Of a DNA stretch of 64,000 bases, positions 9,995 through 18,707 are shown one piece after another (the stretch's first letter is position 1; each line of letters begins with the position of its first letter). The DNA comes from Armillaria gallica (lineage: Eukaryota; Basidiomycota; Agaricomycetes; Agaricales; Physalacriaceae). Under the pieces are notes generated by a model. That model was not told the origin of the DNA. It ran no database searches and saw only the letters and a list, made by a program, of their open reading frames with translations. The stretch is from assembly GCA_037576215.1 (NCBI GenBank), contig JBANDB010000014.1:1798001-1862000 (forward strand), written 5' to 3'. The translations under genes were made by a program, and so were the position numbers.

Positions 9995-10434
9995 TCATTT
10001 GCCATGGCCATAACACTTCTCATCAATTATGCAATCCACAAAGTATTCCTCAAGACCATCTGCAGTCAAGATAGGTCCTGGTTGGGCAAATTCATGGGAA
10101 GGGAAGAGGTCAGGATTGTTTGGCTTGATTTTGTGAAGCAGGGATGCATGAAAGGTCAGAAAGGCCTTGGTTGTGGGGAGATCTAAGGTATAGGTAGAAA
10201 AATGAGGGTGAGCATCAATAACAGTGTAAGGGCTGTCAAAGCATGGCATAAACTTAGCCACTTGTCCTTTATGTTTTGCAGTGTAGTCGTGGTGTCAATG
10301 GAAAGTTGATAGCATTACACAGTCACCAATCTCGAAACTTGGATCCTTGCCATGAGATTTATTTGAGTAGTGAGCTTGGGCAACTTTTGCAGCCACCAGA
10401 TTGTCCACAGCCTCAGCAACATCAATGTTCAGAC
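9995..10434 (-). pseudogene. Ty3-A integrase C-terminus and chromodomain
   Basis: Read from 10434 downward, this continues the integrase beyond the Ty3-B insertion. It has a GDCVMLST-type stretch, then KFMPCFDSPYTVIDAHPHF, FHASLLHKIKPNNPDLFP and the chromodomain start EEYFVDCIIDEK. An internal stop follows STFH. 9754-9994 is the degraded 3' end of the element. Confidence 0.8.
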
Positions 10435-10794
10435 TGTTATGTCCGGACTCGGGAATAACAGACTAGGTGTCTAACGCACACTGTCTCTCACTTTGGACAG
10501 GGCGATAGAACCGTGGCGTCTATTACAGCAAGGCGGTAACGCGTAGGCTCTCGGCAAGCGGGGAGCAAAGTCCGGGGTGTATAAACTTAGCTCGAAGCTA
10601 GGGTACATGGCTGAGAGCTGTGCTACTTATATTCGACGTACGAAATCTAAAAATACTAATCGTCTGCGGCTTCGCAGGAAGTTCTGGGGTTGGTCTTTGG
10701 GGATTCCTGCCGGTGAGCCGGGATGCCGAGGTGCCGTGAGGGGCCGAGATGCCGGATAAGATAAGATAACGAGAAAATGAGAAAAGTCGTAACA
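10435..10794 (-). repeat. 3' LTR of Ty3-B
   Basis: 360 bp, TGTTA...TAACA. The stop codon of pol (10795-10797) touches the LTR edge directly, and a short purine run (GAGGGGGTGA on the minus strand) precedes it as the likely polypurine tract. Confidence 0.95.
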
Positions 10795-13700
10795 TCACCC
10801 CCTCGTTAAGGCAGGCGTCCCGACTGCCCGTATGGCCCCGTGTCGTGTTTCGAAGTCGCTGATAGCTTCTTGCGCATGTTCCATATCCTCTTCCCGGACC
10901 CACGAGTTGTGCTCCCTGGTCCATCCCTTCCATTTTACGAAGTAGTCGTGCGTAGTTCGCGACTTTTGGCCCCGCCGTCCGCGAATTTGTCTCGGTTTGA
11001 CGTCGAGCACTTCCTCGATTTCGTATTCCTCCTCATCCTCAATTAAGTCAGGTGGAGGAGGTGGTGGAAGTTGTTGATTTGGGAATTCTGGGGGCTTGTA
11101 TGGGGTCAGGAGTTTCTCATTGAAACGAGGGTGGATCCTCCAGTGCGGTGGGAGTTTGAGTTTGAATGCGCTGGGGCCTGCCTTCTCTGTGATGAGGAAT
11201 GGGCTGACCCGTTTGTCGTCAAGCTTCTTCTTGGGCCGAGGGAGATGAAGGTTTGTGGCGTCCAGCCATACGCGGTCTCCCACCTGATATGGGTGGGCAC
11301 TACGTTTTCCTTTATCATATTGCTCCTTCATCTTTCGGGCTGCTTCATCGAGTGCCGTTTTGGTTTCCTCATGGATTTGGCTCATTTTTTTGGCGAAGTC
11401 TCCCGCTGCTGGATTAGAAAGGGGAGATGGGCGTCGAGTATCTGGAAGGATTCGTGGGTCTCGTCCGTATAGGACCATGAAAGGGCTTTTGCCTGTCGCA
11501 CTGTGGATACGGTTGTTGTGGGCGAATTCTGCTAGGGGTAGCCAGTCGCTCCAGTCGTTCTGCCAATGGTTTACAAATATTCGGAGGTATTTAATGATCT
11601 CCTGGTTAACCCTCTCTGTCTGTCCGTCCGTCTGAGGGTGAAACGCCGTAGAAGCGTTTTGTGTGATATCGAGGAGTCGATACAACTCCTTCATAAATCT
11701 GGAGACGAATTGAGGTCCTCTATCGGAAATCACAACCTGGGGCATCCCATGTCGAGCGTATACATGGTCACGTAACAGGCGCGCCCATCCTTCTGCTGAG
11801 AGTTCCGTATTGCAGGCGATAGGGATTATAGCTTTCGAGAATCGGTCGACGATTACTAGCATGGCGTCATGGCCATTAGAATCGGGGAGACCCGTGACCA
11901 TGTCGACGGAAATATGAGTCCATGGTCCTACCGGTATCTCGTTGGGGTGTAGCGGGGCCGCCCTTGCGTGGGTGTCAGACTTCGTTCGTTGGCATGTTTC
12001 GCATCCTTTTACATATGCCTCAACATCCTTTTGTAGTTTGGGCCACCAATAGTCCCTTAGGATCATCTCCTTTGTCTTCTCGATCCCGGGATGTCCTGCC
12101 GTAATATGGTCGTGATACTGGGAAATGATGTCGCCTCGCAATGCCTTTTTGCGGGGTACGTAGATTCGCTCGTCGTAGTATAGGAGGCCCCCCCGTCGGG
12201 AGATCCCTCGTTCGTGTGCTAGTGAGGTTGCTATGCCCTCATCCCACAACTCCTCCTGTCGTGTTGCCTCCTCAATCGTTTGCTGCGTTTCCCTCGTAGT
12301 GGGCATGATAAGCGCACGGAAATGAGAGGCTTCCAAGACGACCATGTCGTCATTGTCTTTCGTCCCCTGGTCGTGGTCGCTTCGTCGGGATAGTAGGTCC
12401 GCTTTTACGTTCTGGGCGCCAGGCTTATGGAAGAGCTTGAAGTGGTACTCCGCTAACTCCGTTACCCATCGTGCTTGCCGCCGGTTCAGTTTTTGGGGGA
12501 GTCGGAAGTACTGGAGGTTCTGATGGTCCGTCCAGATCTCTACGTCGTGCTTAGCACCCATGAGATAATGGCGCCACTCAGATAGGGCGAGCATAATGGC
12601 GAGCAGCTCCTTATCGTATATTTCGTAATTCCGTTCCGTGGCACTGAGAGATTTTGACATGAAGGCCACTGGGCGCCATGTCCCATTCTGCTGCTGGCTC
12701 AGGACGGCACCCACTGCTCCCTCGCTGGAGTCCGCCTCAACCCGGAAGGGTTCATCATCGTTCGGGATAGCGAGGACAACGTCCTCGGCCATCCGACGTT
12801 TCAGTTCCTCAAACGCATGTTGTTGAGCGGGCCCCCACGTCCACTCCGTATTCCCGGTAAGTTGGGTTAGGGGTTTGACTACCTTGGAATACATCTTGAT
12901 GAACTTTCGGTAAAAGTTTGTGAACCCTAGGAATGACTGGAGTTCCTTCTTTTTCTTCGGCGCGGGCCACTCAGCGATTCCGGCGATCTTTACTGGGTCC
13001 ATTCGGATTGAGTTTTCACTGATTATGACTCCCAAATACTTGGTTTCCAGAACCTCAAACTCGCATTTCTCCGCCTTGAGAAAGAGTTTGTTTGTTCTGA
13101 GTCGTTGAAGGACGCGTTGTACGATGAGTCGATGTTCCCCTAGAGTTTTGGAGAAGATCAAGATGTCGTCCAGATAAATGGTTACTTTTCCTTCGGCGAT
13201 CAGGTCCTTAAAGATGTCGTTCATCATCCACTGGAACGTTGCGGGGGAGTTGGTGAGTCCGAAGAACATGACGGTAGGTTCGAATAGTCCCCAGTTTGTG
13301 CGGAATGCCGCCTTCTCCTCGTCTCCCTCTTTAATTCGTACATTGTTATACCCCCATCGTACGTCAAGCTTGGTGAAGTACTTGGCCCCTCGAAGTTTGT
13401 CAATTAGCTCAGTGATCAGGGGGAGCGGATAGCGGTTTTTGATGGTCATTTCGTTAAGCTTCCGATAATCTTGTACCGGTCTCAGCGTGCCGTCCTTCTT
13501 CTTGACGAAGAAGAAGGGGGACGCGAAGGGCGACTTGGAGGGACGGATGCGGCCCGATTCCAGGTTTTCGTCAAGGAACCTATCTAGTTGTTCCTGTTCG
13601 TTTCGGTTCAGGGGGTACACCTTGCAGTCCAGCGTGGCTTTGGCGTTGGGGATGAGCTCGATGGCGTGGTCCCAGGGTTTTCGGTCTGGTAATGCGTCGA

Positions 13701-15738
13701 AACTGTCTTTCTCGAACAAGTCCCGGAAAGATCGGTATTGTTCGGGTACCAGATCCTCGAAGGATTGTTTGGGCCTGCCCTCCTGGGCTTTGGCGGCCAG
13801 ATCGTTGGCATGGTGCATGGCTCGAATGACCAATTCTTCTTCCATTCGTACGGCTAGGATGGACTCCCCTTCTTCGAGTTCATCCCACTGGTCGTCAGGG
13901 TCTGCGTCGGGTAAAGGAAATGGATTCGTGACACAATCGCAACGTCCGAAGAGGACACTACCCGTCTTCCAATTGACACTGGGGTTGTGGCGCTTGAGCC
14001 AATCATACCCCAGGTAGACGTCTCGCTTTCCGAGGTTCGTGACAGCGAGGTCGATACGTTCCCTGTGGTGGCCTATGGTCATGCAGAGCTCTACGAATTC
14101 GGTCACGTCTCCATCTGCATTGCGAGTCCCGTCGGCGTTGTACACCGGGATGGGGATTTTGACCTTGCGTGTATCTAACCCGTGCTCTTCAACATAGGCG
14201 CGGTTAATTGCGCTCCCGGTGCATCCGCTGTCGAGTAGGGCCCTAGTGGCGAGGACCTTCCGTCCCGTACAGGGTTCCAAGGTTACTGGAATCATTAAGT
14301 CGCTACCTTCCCCACGGATGTAGCGGATAGGTTCCCGGAGTTCGTACATTCGCTCCCTCGCATCTTCCCAGTCCTCTGTTCGTAATTGGTCTATCAGTTC
14401 TGGGGTGAGTTCCCCGAGACGGGACCTTGATACCCAAGTCCCAAGTCGGGAGCGTCCCCCTTCGAAGGTTTCTGTTTGTCGTACCCATTGGAGCGTCCAG
14501 TCGACGCTGAAAGGCTTTACCCATCCCGTGGGTTCGGTGTTACGTTGTGGTTTCGGGGAGGTAGGGATGGGCAAGGATGGAGAAGGGAGACCAATTGGGC
14601 TCCCCCTCGCTTTCCATTGCCGATACGAGGTATCGTCCTCTTCGTCGGGTATCTCTTCCAGTGTTACCGAATGCCCCCTCTTTACCGCCTGGGCGCTAGC
14701 GGAATTTCCCCGTTCATCGGCCGCGCGGTATTCTCTCGGGTCTATTCCCAAGGAGTCGCGTCTTGATCCGTTGCGGACGAGGTGGGAGTTATGTACCCCA
14801 GAGGTGGAGCGTGGTCCTTGAGCTCCGGTCCCGACTTTAACTCTTGAGTCGGTTTTACCCGCTACCTCTGGCTCGTCCGAGCACTCGGGGCTCAACGGCC
14901 CCTCGTCGTTCCCTGTAAAAATCCTGGGCGATTGCCCTGCACAGCCTACCCCCGAGGAAGGAGGCGGCGGTGCGTTGCCAGCTCTCCCCTGGTTTCCGTC
15001 CCAGGGGTTCACTTCGTTCGGGGTTCGGGTTGCCTCGTCAGGAGTAGGAGTGGCTCCTCCTCCCGCCCCGTCGGGTCGAGGGGCGTCCCGAGCGTTGGGA
15101 CGTTGCCAGGGCCTCGCCGTTAAGACAGGTGTCGCTATGGCGGGCGACTTGTCGTTCGATCCGTTCGCCCGCAGTGGGTTACTTGGTGAATGCTTAGCCG
15201 GTTGACAAATCCTGGGGACGGCGGCCCCGGAATCTAGAGGGGGTTGGTTAGTATTGTCGGAGAGTAATTCGTATCGGTTGGGTGATTCTGAAACTGGATG
15301 CGCAGAGAGGAAGAAACGTTGGCTCTTTGGCCGTATATTGTCCGTATTTTTTGAAGTCGTATAGGTAATTACCGCCCCCTCACGTGGGTAGCGGGGTATA
15401 GCCGAATGCGTGGTAGATAAATCGTCAATATTCGAGGTAGTTGTACAAGTAAGAGGAATGAAGCGCGCACCAGGGGGAGTCCTGGTCGTCGTGGGCGAAT
15501 CGGAACCCAGACGACCTACTCTTTTACCTTTTCGTCGGTTTCTACCGGGGGTGGAGCTGGCGCTGCTTCGACGGCACGCACCTCTCGTCTTTCCCCCTTG
15601 TGTGGGCAATCCTTGCTCAGATGCCCCTTCTCGTCGCATCGGAAACACCTCCCTTCTCGTCGCTGCCGTGTCTTCTTGGCGTCGATGTCCATGGGTTGTC
15701 CCTGTCCCCCAAAGGTTGTCGTCGTCACGGGGAGCCAC
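10795..15738 (-). CDS. Ty3-B Pol polyprotein (PR-RT-RNaseH-IN-chromodomain)
   Basis: A 1647-codon open frame lying in the -1 frame relative to gag and overlapping its last 223 bases, so expression by -1 frameshifting is likely. In order: a long low-complexity region, aspartic protease (LLDSGCTGSA, about residue 500), reverse transcriptase (LDVRWGYNNVRI and YLDD near 857), RNase H (VEADSSEGAVGAVLS, YEIYDKELLAI), and integrase. The integrase has a zinc-binding His2Cys2 region (CETCQRT), catalytic Asp in SVDMVTG and VISDRGPQF, Glu in QTDGQTERVNQE, and a GPY/F-like region. A chromodomain near 1570 contains YEIEEVLDV and YFVKWKGW. Chromodomains guide integration to marked chromatin. No stop or frame break is visible. 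Confidence 0.95.
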   Translation of the reverse strand: MAPRDDDNLWGTGTTHGHRRQEDTAATRREVFPMRREGASEQGLPTQGGKTRGACRRSSASSTPGRNRRKGKRVGRLGSDSPTTTRTPPGARFIPLTCTTTSNIDDLSTTHSAIPRYPREGAVITYTTSKNTDNIRPKSQRFFLSAHPVSESPNRYELLSDNTNQPPLDSGAAVPRICQPAKHSPSNPLRANGSNDKSPAIATPVLTARPWQRPNARDAPRPDGAGGGATPTPDEATRTPNEVNPWDGNQGRAGNAPPPPSSGVGCAGQSPRIFTGNDEGPLSPECSDEPEVAGKTDSRVKVGTGAQGPRSTSGVHNSHLVRNGSRRDSLGIDPREYRAADERGNSASAQAVKRGHSVTLEEIPDEEDDTSYRQWKARGSPIGLPSPSLPIPTSPKPQRNTEPTGWVKPFSVDWTLQWVRQTETFEGGRSRLGTWVSRSRLGELTPELIDQLRTEDWEDARERMYELREPIRYIRGEGSDLMIPVTLEPCTGRKVLATRALLDSGCTGSAINRAYVEEHGLDTRKVKIPIPVYNADGTRNADGDVTEFVELCMTIGHHRERIDLAVTNLGKRDVYLGYDWLKRHNPSVNWKTGSVLFGRCDCVTNPFPLPDADPDDQWDELEEGESILAVRMEEELVIRAMHHANDLAAKAQEGRPKQSFEDLVPEQYRSFRDLFEKDSFDALPDRKPWDHAIELIPNAKATLDCKVYPLNRNEQEQLDRFLDENLESGRIRPSKSPFASPFFFVKKKDGTLRPVQDYRKLNEMTIKNRYPLPLITELIDKLRGAKYFTKLDVRWGYNNVRIKEGDEEKAAFRTNWGLFEPTVMFFGLTNSPATFQWMMNDIFKDLIAEGKVTIYLDDILIFSKTLGEHRLIVQRVLQRLRTNKLFLKAEKCEFEVLETKYLGVIISENSIRMDPVKIAGIAEWPAPKKKKELQSFLGFTNFYRKFIKMYSKVVKPLTQLTGNTEWTWGPAQQHAFEELKRRMAEDVVLAIPNDDEPFRVEADSSEGAVGAVLSQQQNGTWRPVAFMSKSLSATERNYEIYDKELLAIMLALSEWRHYLMGAKHDVEIWTDHQNLQYFRLPQKLNRRQARWVTELAEYHFKLFHKPGAQNVKADLLSRRSDHDQGTKDNDDMVVLEASHFRALIMPTTRETQQTIEEATRQEELWDEGIATSLAHERGISRRGGLLYYDERIYVPRKKALRGDIISQYHDHITAGHPGIEKTKEMILRDYWWPKLQKDVEAYVKGCETCQRTKSDTHARAAPLHPNEIPVGPWTHISVDMVTGLPDSNGHDAMLVIVDRFSKAIIPIACNTELSAEGWARLLRDHVYARHGMPQVVISDRGPQFVSRFMKELYRLLDITQNASTAFHPQTDGQTERVNQEIIKYLRIFVNHWQNDWSDWLPLAEFAHNNRIHSATGKSPFMVLYGRDPRILPDTRRPSPLSNPAAGDFAKKMSQIHEETKTALDEAARKMKEQYDKGKRSAHPYQVGDRVWLDATNLHLPRPKKKLDDKRVSPFLITEKAGPSAFKLKLPPHWRIHPRFNEKLLTPYKPPEFPNQQLPPPPPPDLIEDEEEYEIEEVLDVKPRQIRGRRGQKSRTTHDYFVKWKGWTREHNSWVREEDMEHAQEAISDFETRHGAIRAVGTPALTRG

Positions 15739-17798
15739 CGTCCCCCATCGTCGCGGGCGCGACCGTCTGAGGTTTTCGTCGCGGGCGTCGGCGGGTGGGC
15801 CTTCCCTGGAGGGGTGGCTTTGGGCGGTTCCTTTGCCTTCTTATCGGGGTTTCGTTCGAGCCCCTGCGTCTGTTCGAAGACCCGCTGCTTCTGTTTTTCT
15901 TCGTACATGAGCGTTATCCGCCGCTTCCATTCAATGTACGTCCGCGGGATCCCGAAACCGATACTCGCGATGATGCTGCCGTAGGACGGCGGGATTCCCT
16001 TGCGTATCGCGTTAACTAGTACCCCTCGTTCGCTCTGGTCCGTGAAGCGGTTGGCCAGCTTGGCCTCCCGCTCCATTCGCCGGAAGAAGACATGGGCGGG
16101 GTCGTTACCCATCTTGATTTCACCCATCTTCTTTTCATGGACTAATTCGACGGCGGGGTCGCGGAACTCTTCTCGGAAGTCGTGGATGAAGTCGTCCCAC
16201 GACGGGTAACGATAGCGGGGTCCTGCTTCGTAATCGACGGTTTCTTCGGGGAGAGCGGGTACTGGGGGTACTGGCGGGACGTACCAATAGTCCTCCCGTA
16301 TATGTACCCACCATGCCTCTGCGTCTCCTTCTAGCAGGGAGGTGGCAAATCCTACCATGAGGGAGGGTATGCCCTGGTAATGGTATCGAAAAGTTTCGAA
16401 GTATTGTACGCAATCCCCCAAGAAGCGTTCGATGTCGTCGTGGGCCCCTGAGAACGGAGCGGGGAGCTTTCGTAGGACTGGTTTAACTCCCGTTATGGGA
16501 GGTAGGTTGTTGGCGTCCCAGGGTCCAATGGGGCCCTGATCCGGCGGGTTATAGTCGGGGGGTCGGGGGACCGAGAATCGGTCCCAATTTGCGCCAGGTA
16601 GGGGTTGTCGTCCCCTTCCTGGTGGGGCTTGTCGTGCGTTGGCCAGATCCTCCTGTAATCTGGTATTCTCGTCGCGGAGCAGGGCGTACTGCTGCTCCAT
16701 CCGCTCTATGCGTTCTTCCGGGGTTTCAGCCGCATTCACTGGGTCTCCCCCTCCTCCTAAGTCCATCTCCTGTTGATCTGGTTCTCCTCCCGCGATGAGG
16801 CGACTAGTACCCTTCCCATGGTACTCGCCTCTCCTCCTCCAGTCCCTGTTTCCCCATGGTGGGGAATCAGGAAGAGGGCCCGGGGTCCTCGGCGGGGGAT
16901 TCGTATGGACTGGGTATCGGGCGCTGCTCATCCAAGTCGGGTCGATCCCCCAGTAGTTGTGCGAGGGGGAGGAGGGCTCGTTCCAGGGCCCTCTGCTCCC
17001 TCGGATTCCTTGGCCGGATTCCATGGATCCGACTGCCGGCGGTGGGACCATAGTAGGCCCGATTCCGGTTTGCATGGGCCCGGGCGCGAATGGTTGCGTC
17101 TCTCCCCAGTCGAGGAATTGGATCCCCTCTATTAGCGGCCAAGTAGTAGTCCATGTCCTCTCGGATGGGACAGTGCCACCCCGCTCGCTGTTCGAGGTCC
17201 TGCCAGCGGAGCTCCCATGCCTCAGCTCGGGCTGGTCCCAGGATTTCGATATCGGCAGCGGAGAGTGCGGGCCAGTCGTAGTCGGGACCGAAGGGATTGA
17301 GTGGGTCATCATCGTTTCTAGGTCGCGGGCAACCTGCGACGACGGCGGGTACTGGGGTAACGGAGCGTGGTACGTCGGGGGCGTGAGGTATTCCCCGCTC
17401 GTCCAGGATGACGAGGGGGATACTGGAGTCCGAGTCGCTGGAGTCGACCTCAATGGGCCAGCGAGGATTACCTCGGGGCTCCTGGATCCGGATGAGGCGT
17501 CTACTGGGTGGGTTCCGGAGGTGCGGTTGGTAGGTGCGGTTTCTTCGGAGGAGGGTTCCTCTGCTATAGGGAGGGGGATCGGGGAGGTCCTCAATCCGAA
17601 TCTCCCGCGAGGGTTCCGGAACGGGATTCGGTGTAGGTGCTGGCTGGGTTGCGACGACCTCGGCAGTCTCCCTATTCTCGAAGAACTCCAGGTTTGGCTC
17701 GAAGTAGACGGTCGTTCGTCGCTCTTGTCTTCCTCGAGCCTCGGCGGTGCGGAGTCCCGGCCTGATGTAGGCGGGGTCCAATCGGGGAAGTTCGACAT
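15516..17798 (-). CDS. Ty3-B Gag with zinc knuckle
   Basis: A 760-codon frame. The N-terminal third is Pro/Ser-rich, the middle holds a capsid-like region (WWVHIREDYW, FIHDFREEFRDPAVELV, FTDQSERGVLVNAIRKG), and a CCHC zinc knuckle CFRCDEKGHLSKDC lies about 45 residues from the end. It forms the particle shell that packages element RNA. The first 932 bases overlap ORF1 in another frame. A coiled region (RMEQQYALLRDENTRLQEDL) precedes the capsid part. Confidence 0.92.
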   Translation of the reverse strand: MSNFPDWTPPTSGRDSAPPRLEEDKSDERPSTSSQTWSSSRIGRLPRSSQPSQHLHRIPFRNPRGRFGLRTSPIPLPIAEEPSSEETAPTNRTSGTHPVDASSGSRSPEVILAGPLRSTPATRTPVSPSSSWTSGEYLTPPTYHAPLPQYPPSSQVARDLETMMTHSIPSVPTTTGPHSPLPISKSWDQPELRHGSSAGRTSNSERGGTVPSERTWTTTWPLIEGIQFLDWGETQPFAPGPMQTGIGPTMVPPPAVGSMESGQGIRGSRGPWNEPSSPSHNYWGIDPTWMSSARYPVHTNPPPRTPGPLPDSPPWGNRDWRRRGEYHGKGTSRLIAGGEPDQQEMDLGGGGDPVNAAETPEERIERMEQQYALLRDENTRLQEDLANARQAPPGRGRQPLPGANWDRFSVPRPPDYNPPDQGPIGPWDANNLPPITGVKPVLRKLPAPFSGAHDDIERFLGDCVQYFETFRYHYQGIPSLMVGFATSLLEGDAEAWWVHIREDYWYVPPVPPVPALPEETVDYEAGPRYRYPSWDDFIHDFREEFRDPAVELVHEKKMGEIKMGNDPAHVFFRRMEREAKLANRFTDQSERGVLVNAIRKGIPPSYGSIIASIGFGIPRTYIEWKRRITLMYEEKQKQRVFEQTQGLERNPDKKAKEPPKATPPGKAHPPTPATKTSDGRARDDGGRWLPVTTTTFGGQGQPMDIDAKKTRQRREGRCFRCDEKGHLSKDCPHKGERREVRAVEAAPAPPPVETDEKVKE

Positions 17799-17976
17799 AG
17801 TGTCGGGGAATCGGGGGCGGTGGGGGTACTATTAGTACCCCTCTTCGGTGTAGGAAGGTCCTGATCTGCTCGCTATATACGAGGACCAGGGCAGCGGTGA
17901 GAAGGCAGAGGAAGGTGGTTGCGGCGATGGCGGATCCGAGTGCGATAGTCTGACTGTTGGTGAGGTCGGGGGTCAT
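16867..17976 (-). CDS. Ty3-B ORF1: putative membrane protein upstream of gag
   Basis: A 369-codon frame starting 178 bases before gag and overlapping its 5' part. Residues about 11-34 (IALGSAIAATTFLCLLTAAL and VLVY after it) form a clear hydrophobic helix next to a basic flank (RTFLHRRG). The rest is Pro/Arg-rich, with a PPPY motif at 134-137 (WW-domain type ligand, as in late-budding motifs of enveloped retroviruses). The helix is encoded before the gag overlap, which argues it is not just a shadow of gag. Not a recognised family. Caution: this GC-rich region is poor in stops in several frames. Confidence 0.5.
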   Translation of the reverse strand: MTPDLTNSQTIALGSAIAATTFLCLLTAALVLVYSEQIRTFLHRRGVLIVPPPPPIPRHYVELPRLDPAYIRPGLRTAEARGRQERRTTVYFEPNLEFFENRETAEVVATQPAPTPNPVPEPSREIRIEDLPDPPPYSRGTLLRRNRTYQPHLRNPPSRRLIRIQEPRGNPRWPIEVDSSDSDSSIPLVILDERGIPHAPDVPRSVTPVPAVVAGCPRPRNDDDPLNPFGPDYDWPALSAADIEILGPARAEAWELRWQDLEQRAGWHCPIREDMDYYLAANRGDPIPRLGRDATIRARAHANRNRAYYGPTAGSRIHGIRPRNPREQRALERALLPLAQLLGDRPDLDEQRPIPSPYESPAEDPGPSS

Positions 17977-18093
17977 CGATCGCGCCGCCTGGGTCGCTCG
18001 ATGTCCCGGATAAGCTGCGAGATCTGGTAGAGGAGGAATTTTAGGAGGAGGAAGGCGATCAGGTTTAGGATTGCTAGGCGCAGCGCGGTGGGA

Positions 18094-18285
18094 TTAGTCG
18101 ATATTGCACTCGTAGTCGGCGTAGCCACAATAGTCGTAGTGGTAGTAGTCGTCGTTGCGAGGGTCGGGTCTCTCTTCTCGCTTAGGAGTCCTCCTCTTTC
18201 TGACCCTCCTTGGCGGCTTCTGTCGTCCTCCTTGCTTGTTCTTTTGTTCCGGATTCTGTTGTCGACGAACGTATTTCTGGGGCAT
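18094..18285 (-). CDS. Ty3-B ORF0: small basic/tyrosine-rich ORF
   Basis: A 63-codon frame that is the first ATG-led frame after the 5' LTR and PBS. The N-terminal two thirds are Lys/Arg/Gln-rich (KPPRRVRKRRTPKREER), and the tail is Asp/Tyr-rich (DDYYHYDYCGYADYECNID). It could be a nucleic-acid-binding peptide or an upstream ORF that tunes translation of ORF1 and gag. No known family. Confidence 0.35.
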   Translation of the reverse strand: MPQKYVRRQQNPEQKNKQGGRQKPPRRVRKRRTPKREERPDPRNDDYYHYDYCGYADYECNID

Positions 18286-18327
18286 AGAGAGATCCCTCAG
18301 TGAATGGGGAGGATCTGTCAGAAAAGA

Positions 18328-18340
18328 AGCTTCGAGCTAA
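18328..18340 (-). promoter_or_regulatory. Ty3-B primer binding site, self-priming type
   Basis: One base inside the 5' LTR, the RNA-sense sequence TTAGCTCGAAGCT is the exact reverse complement of AGCTTCGAGCTAA in the LTR (minus strand, 18507 to 18495). That 13-mer starts 32 bases after a TATAAG box (18539-18534), where the transcript should begin. This matches the layout of Tf1, whose mRNA 5' end folds back to prime reverse transcription. Confidence 0.75.
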
Positions 18341-18341
18341 C

Positions 18342-18702
18342 TGTTATGTCCGGACTCGGGAATAACAGACTAGGCGTCTAACGCACACTGTCTCTCACTT
18401 TGGACAGGGTGATAGAACCGTGGCGTCTATTACAGCAAGGCGGTAACGCGTAGGCTCTCGGCAAGCGGGGGAGCAAAGTCCGGGGTGTATAAACTTAGCT
18501 CGAAGCTAGGGTACATGGCTGAGAGCTGTGCTACTTATATTCGACATACGAAATCTAAAAATACTAATCGTCTGCGGCTTCGCAGGAAGTTCTGGGGTTG
18601 GTCTTTGGGGATTCCTGCCGGTGAGCCGGGATGCCGAGGTGCCGTGAGGGGCCGAGATGCCGGATAAGATAAGATAACGAGAAAATGAGAAAAGTCGTAA
18701 CA
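18342..18702 (-). repeat. 5' LTR of Ty3-B
   Basis: 361 bp, TGTTA...TAACA, with a TATAAG promoter box at 18539-18534 (minus). It is almost identical to the LTR at 10435-10794. Confidence 0.95.
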
Positions 18703-18707
18703 CAGAC

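Larger units (their letters stand above)
10435..18702 (-). mobile_element. Ty3/gypsy chromovirus Ty3-B (complete, young)
   Basis: An 8268-bp element nested in the Ty3-A integrase, with target duplicates CAGAC at 10430-10434 and 18703-18707. Its LTRs (10435-10794 and 18342-18702) differ by three substitutions and one G insertion. On the minus strand it carries ORF0, ORF1, gag and pol, all open. The base composition is clearly GC-richer than the surrounding Ty3-A. The intact frames and near-identical LTRs point to recent insertion and possibly an active element. Confidence 0.95.

Noticed and set aside
15516..15738. Canonical slippery heptamer for Ty3-B gag-pol frameshifting
   Set aside because: The -1 frame relation is clear, but I found no standard X-XXY-YYZ heptamer. 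Candidate A-rich spots (GACGAAAAGG, GGTAAAAGAG) are too weak to call.
16957..17835. Long plus-strand ORF (292 codons) and many other open frames opposite Ty3-B gag and pol
   Set aside because: The region is GC-rich and stop-poor in several frames. The product has no motif, and the minus strand carries clear gag and pol.
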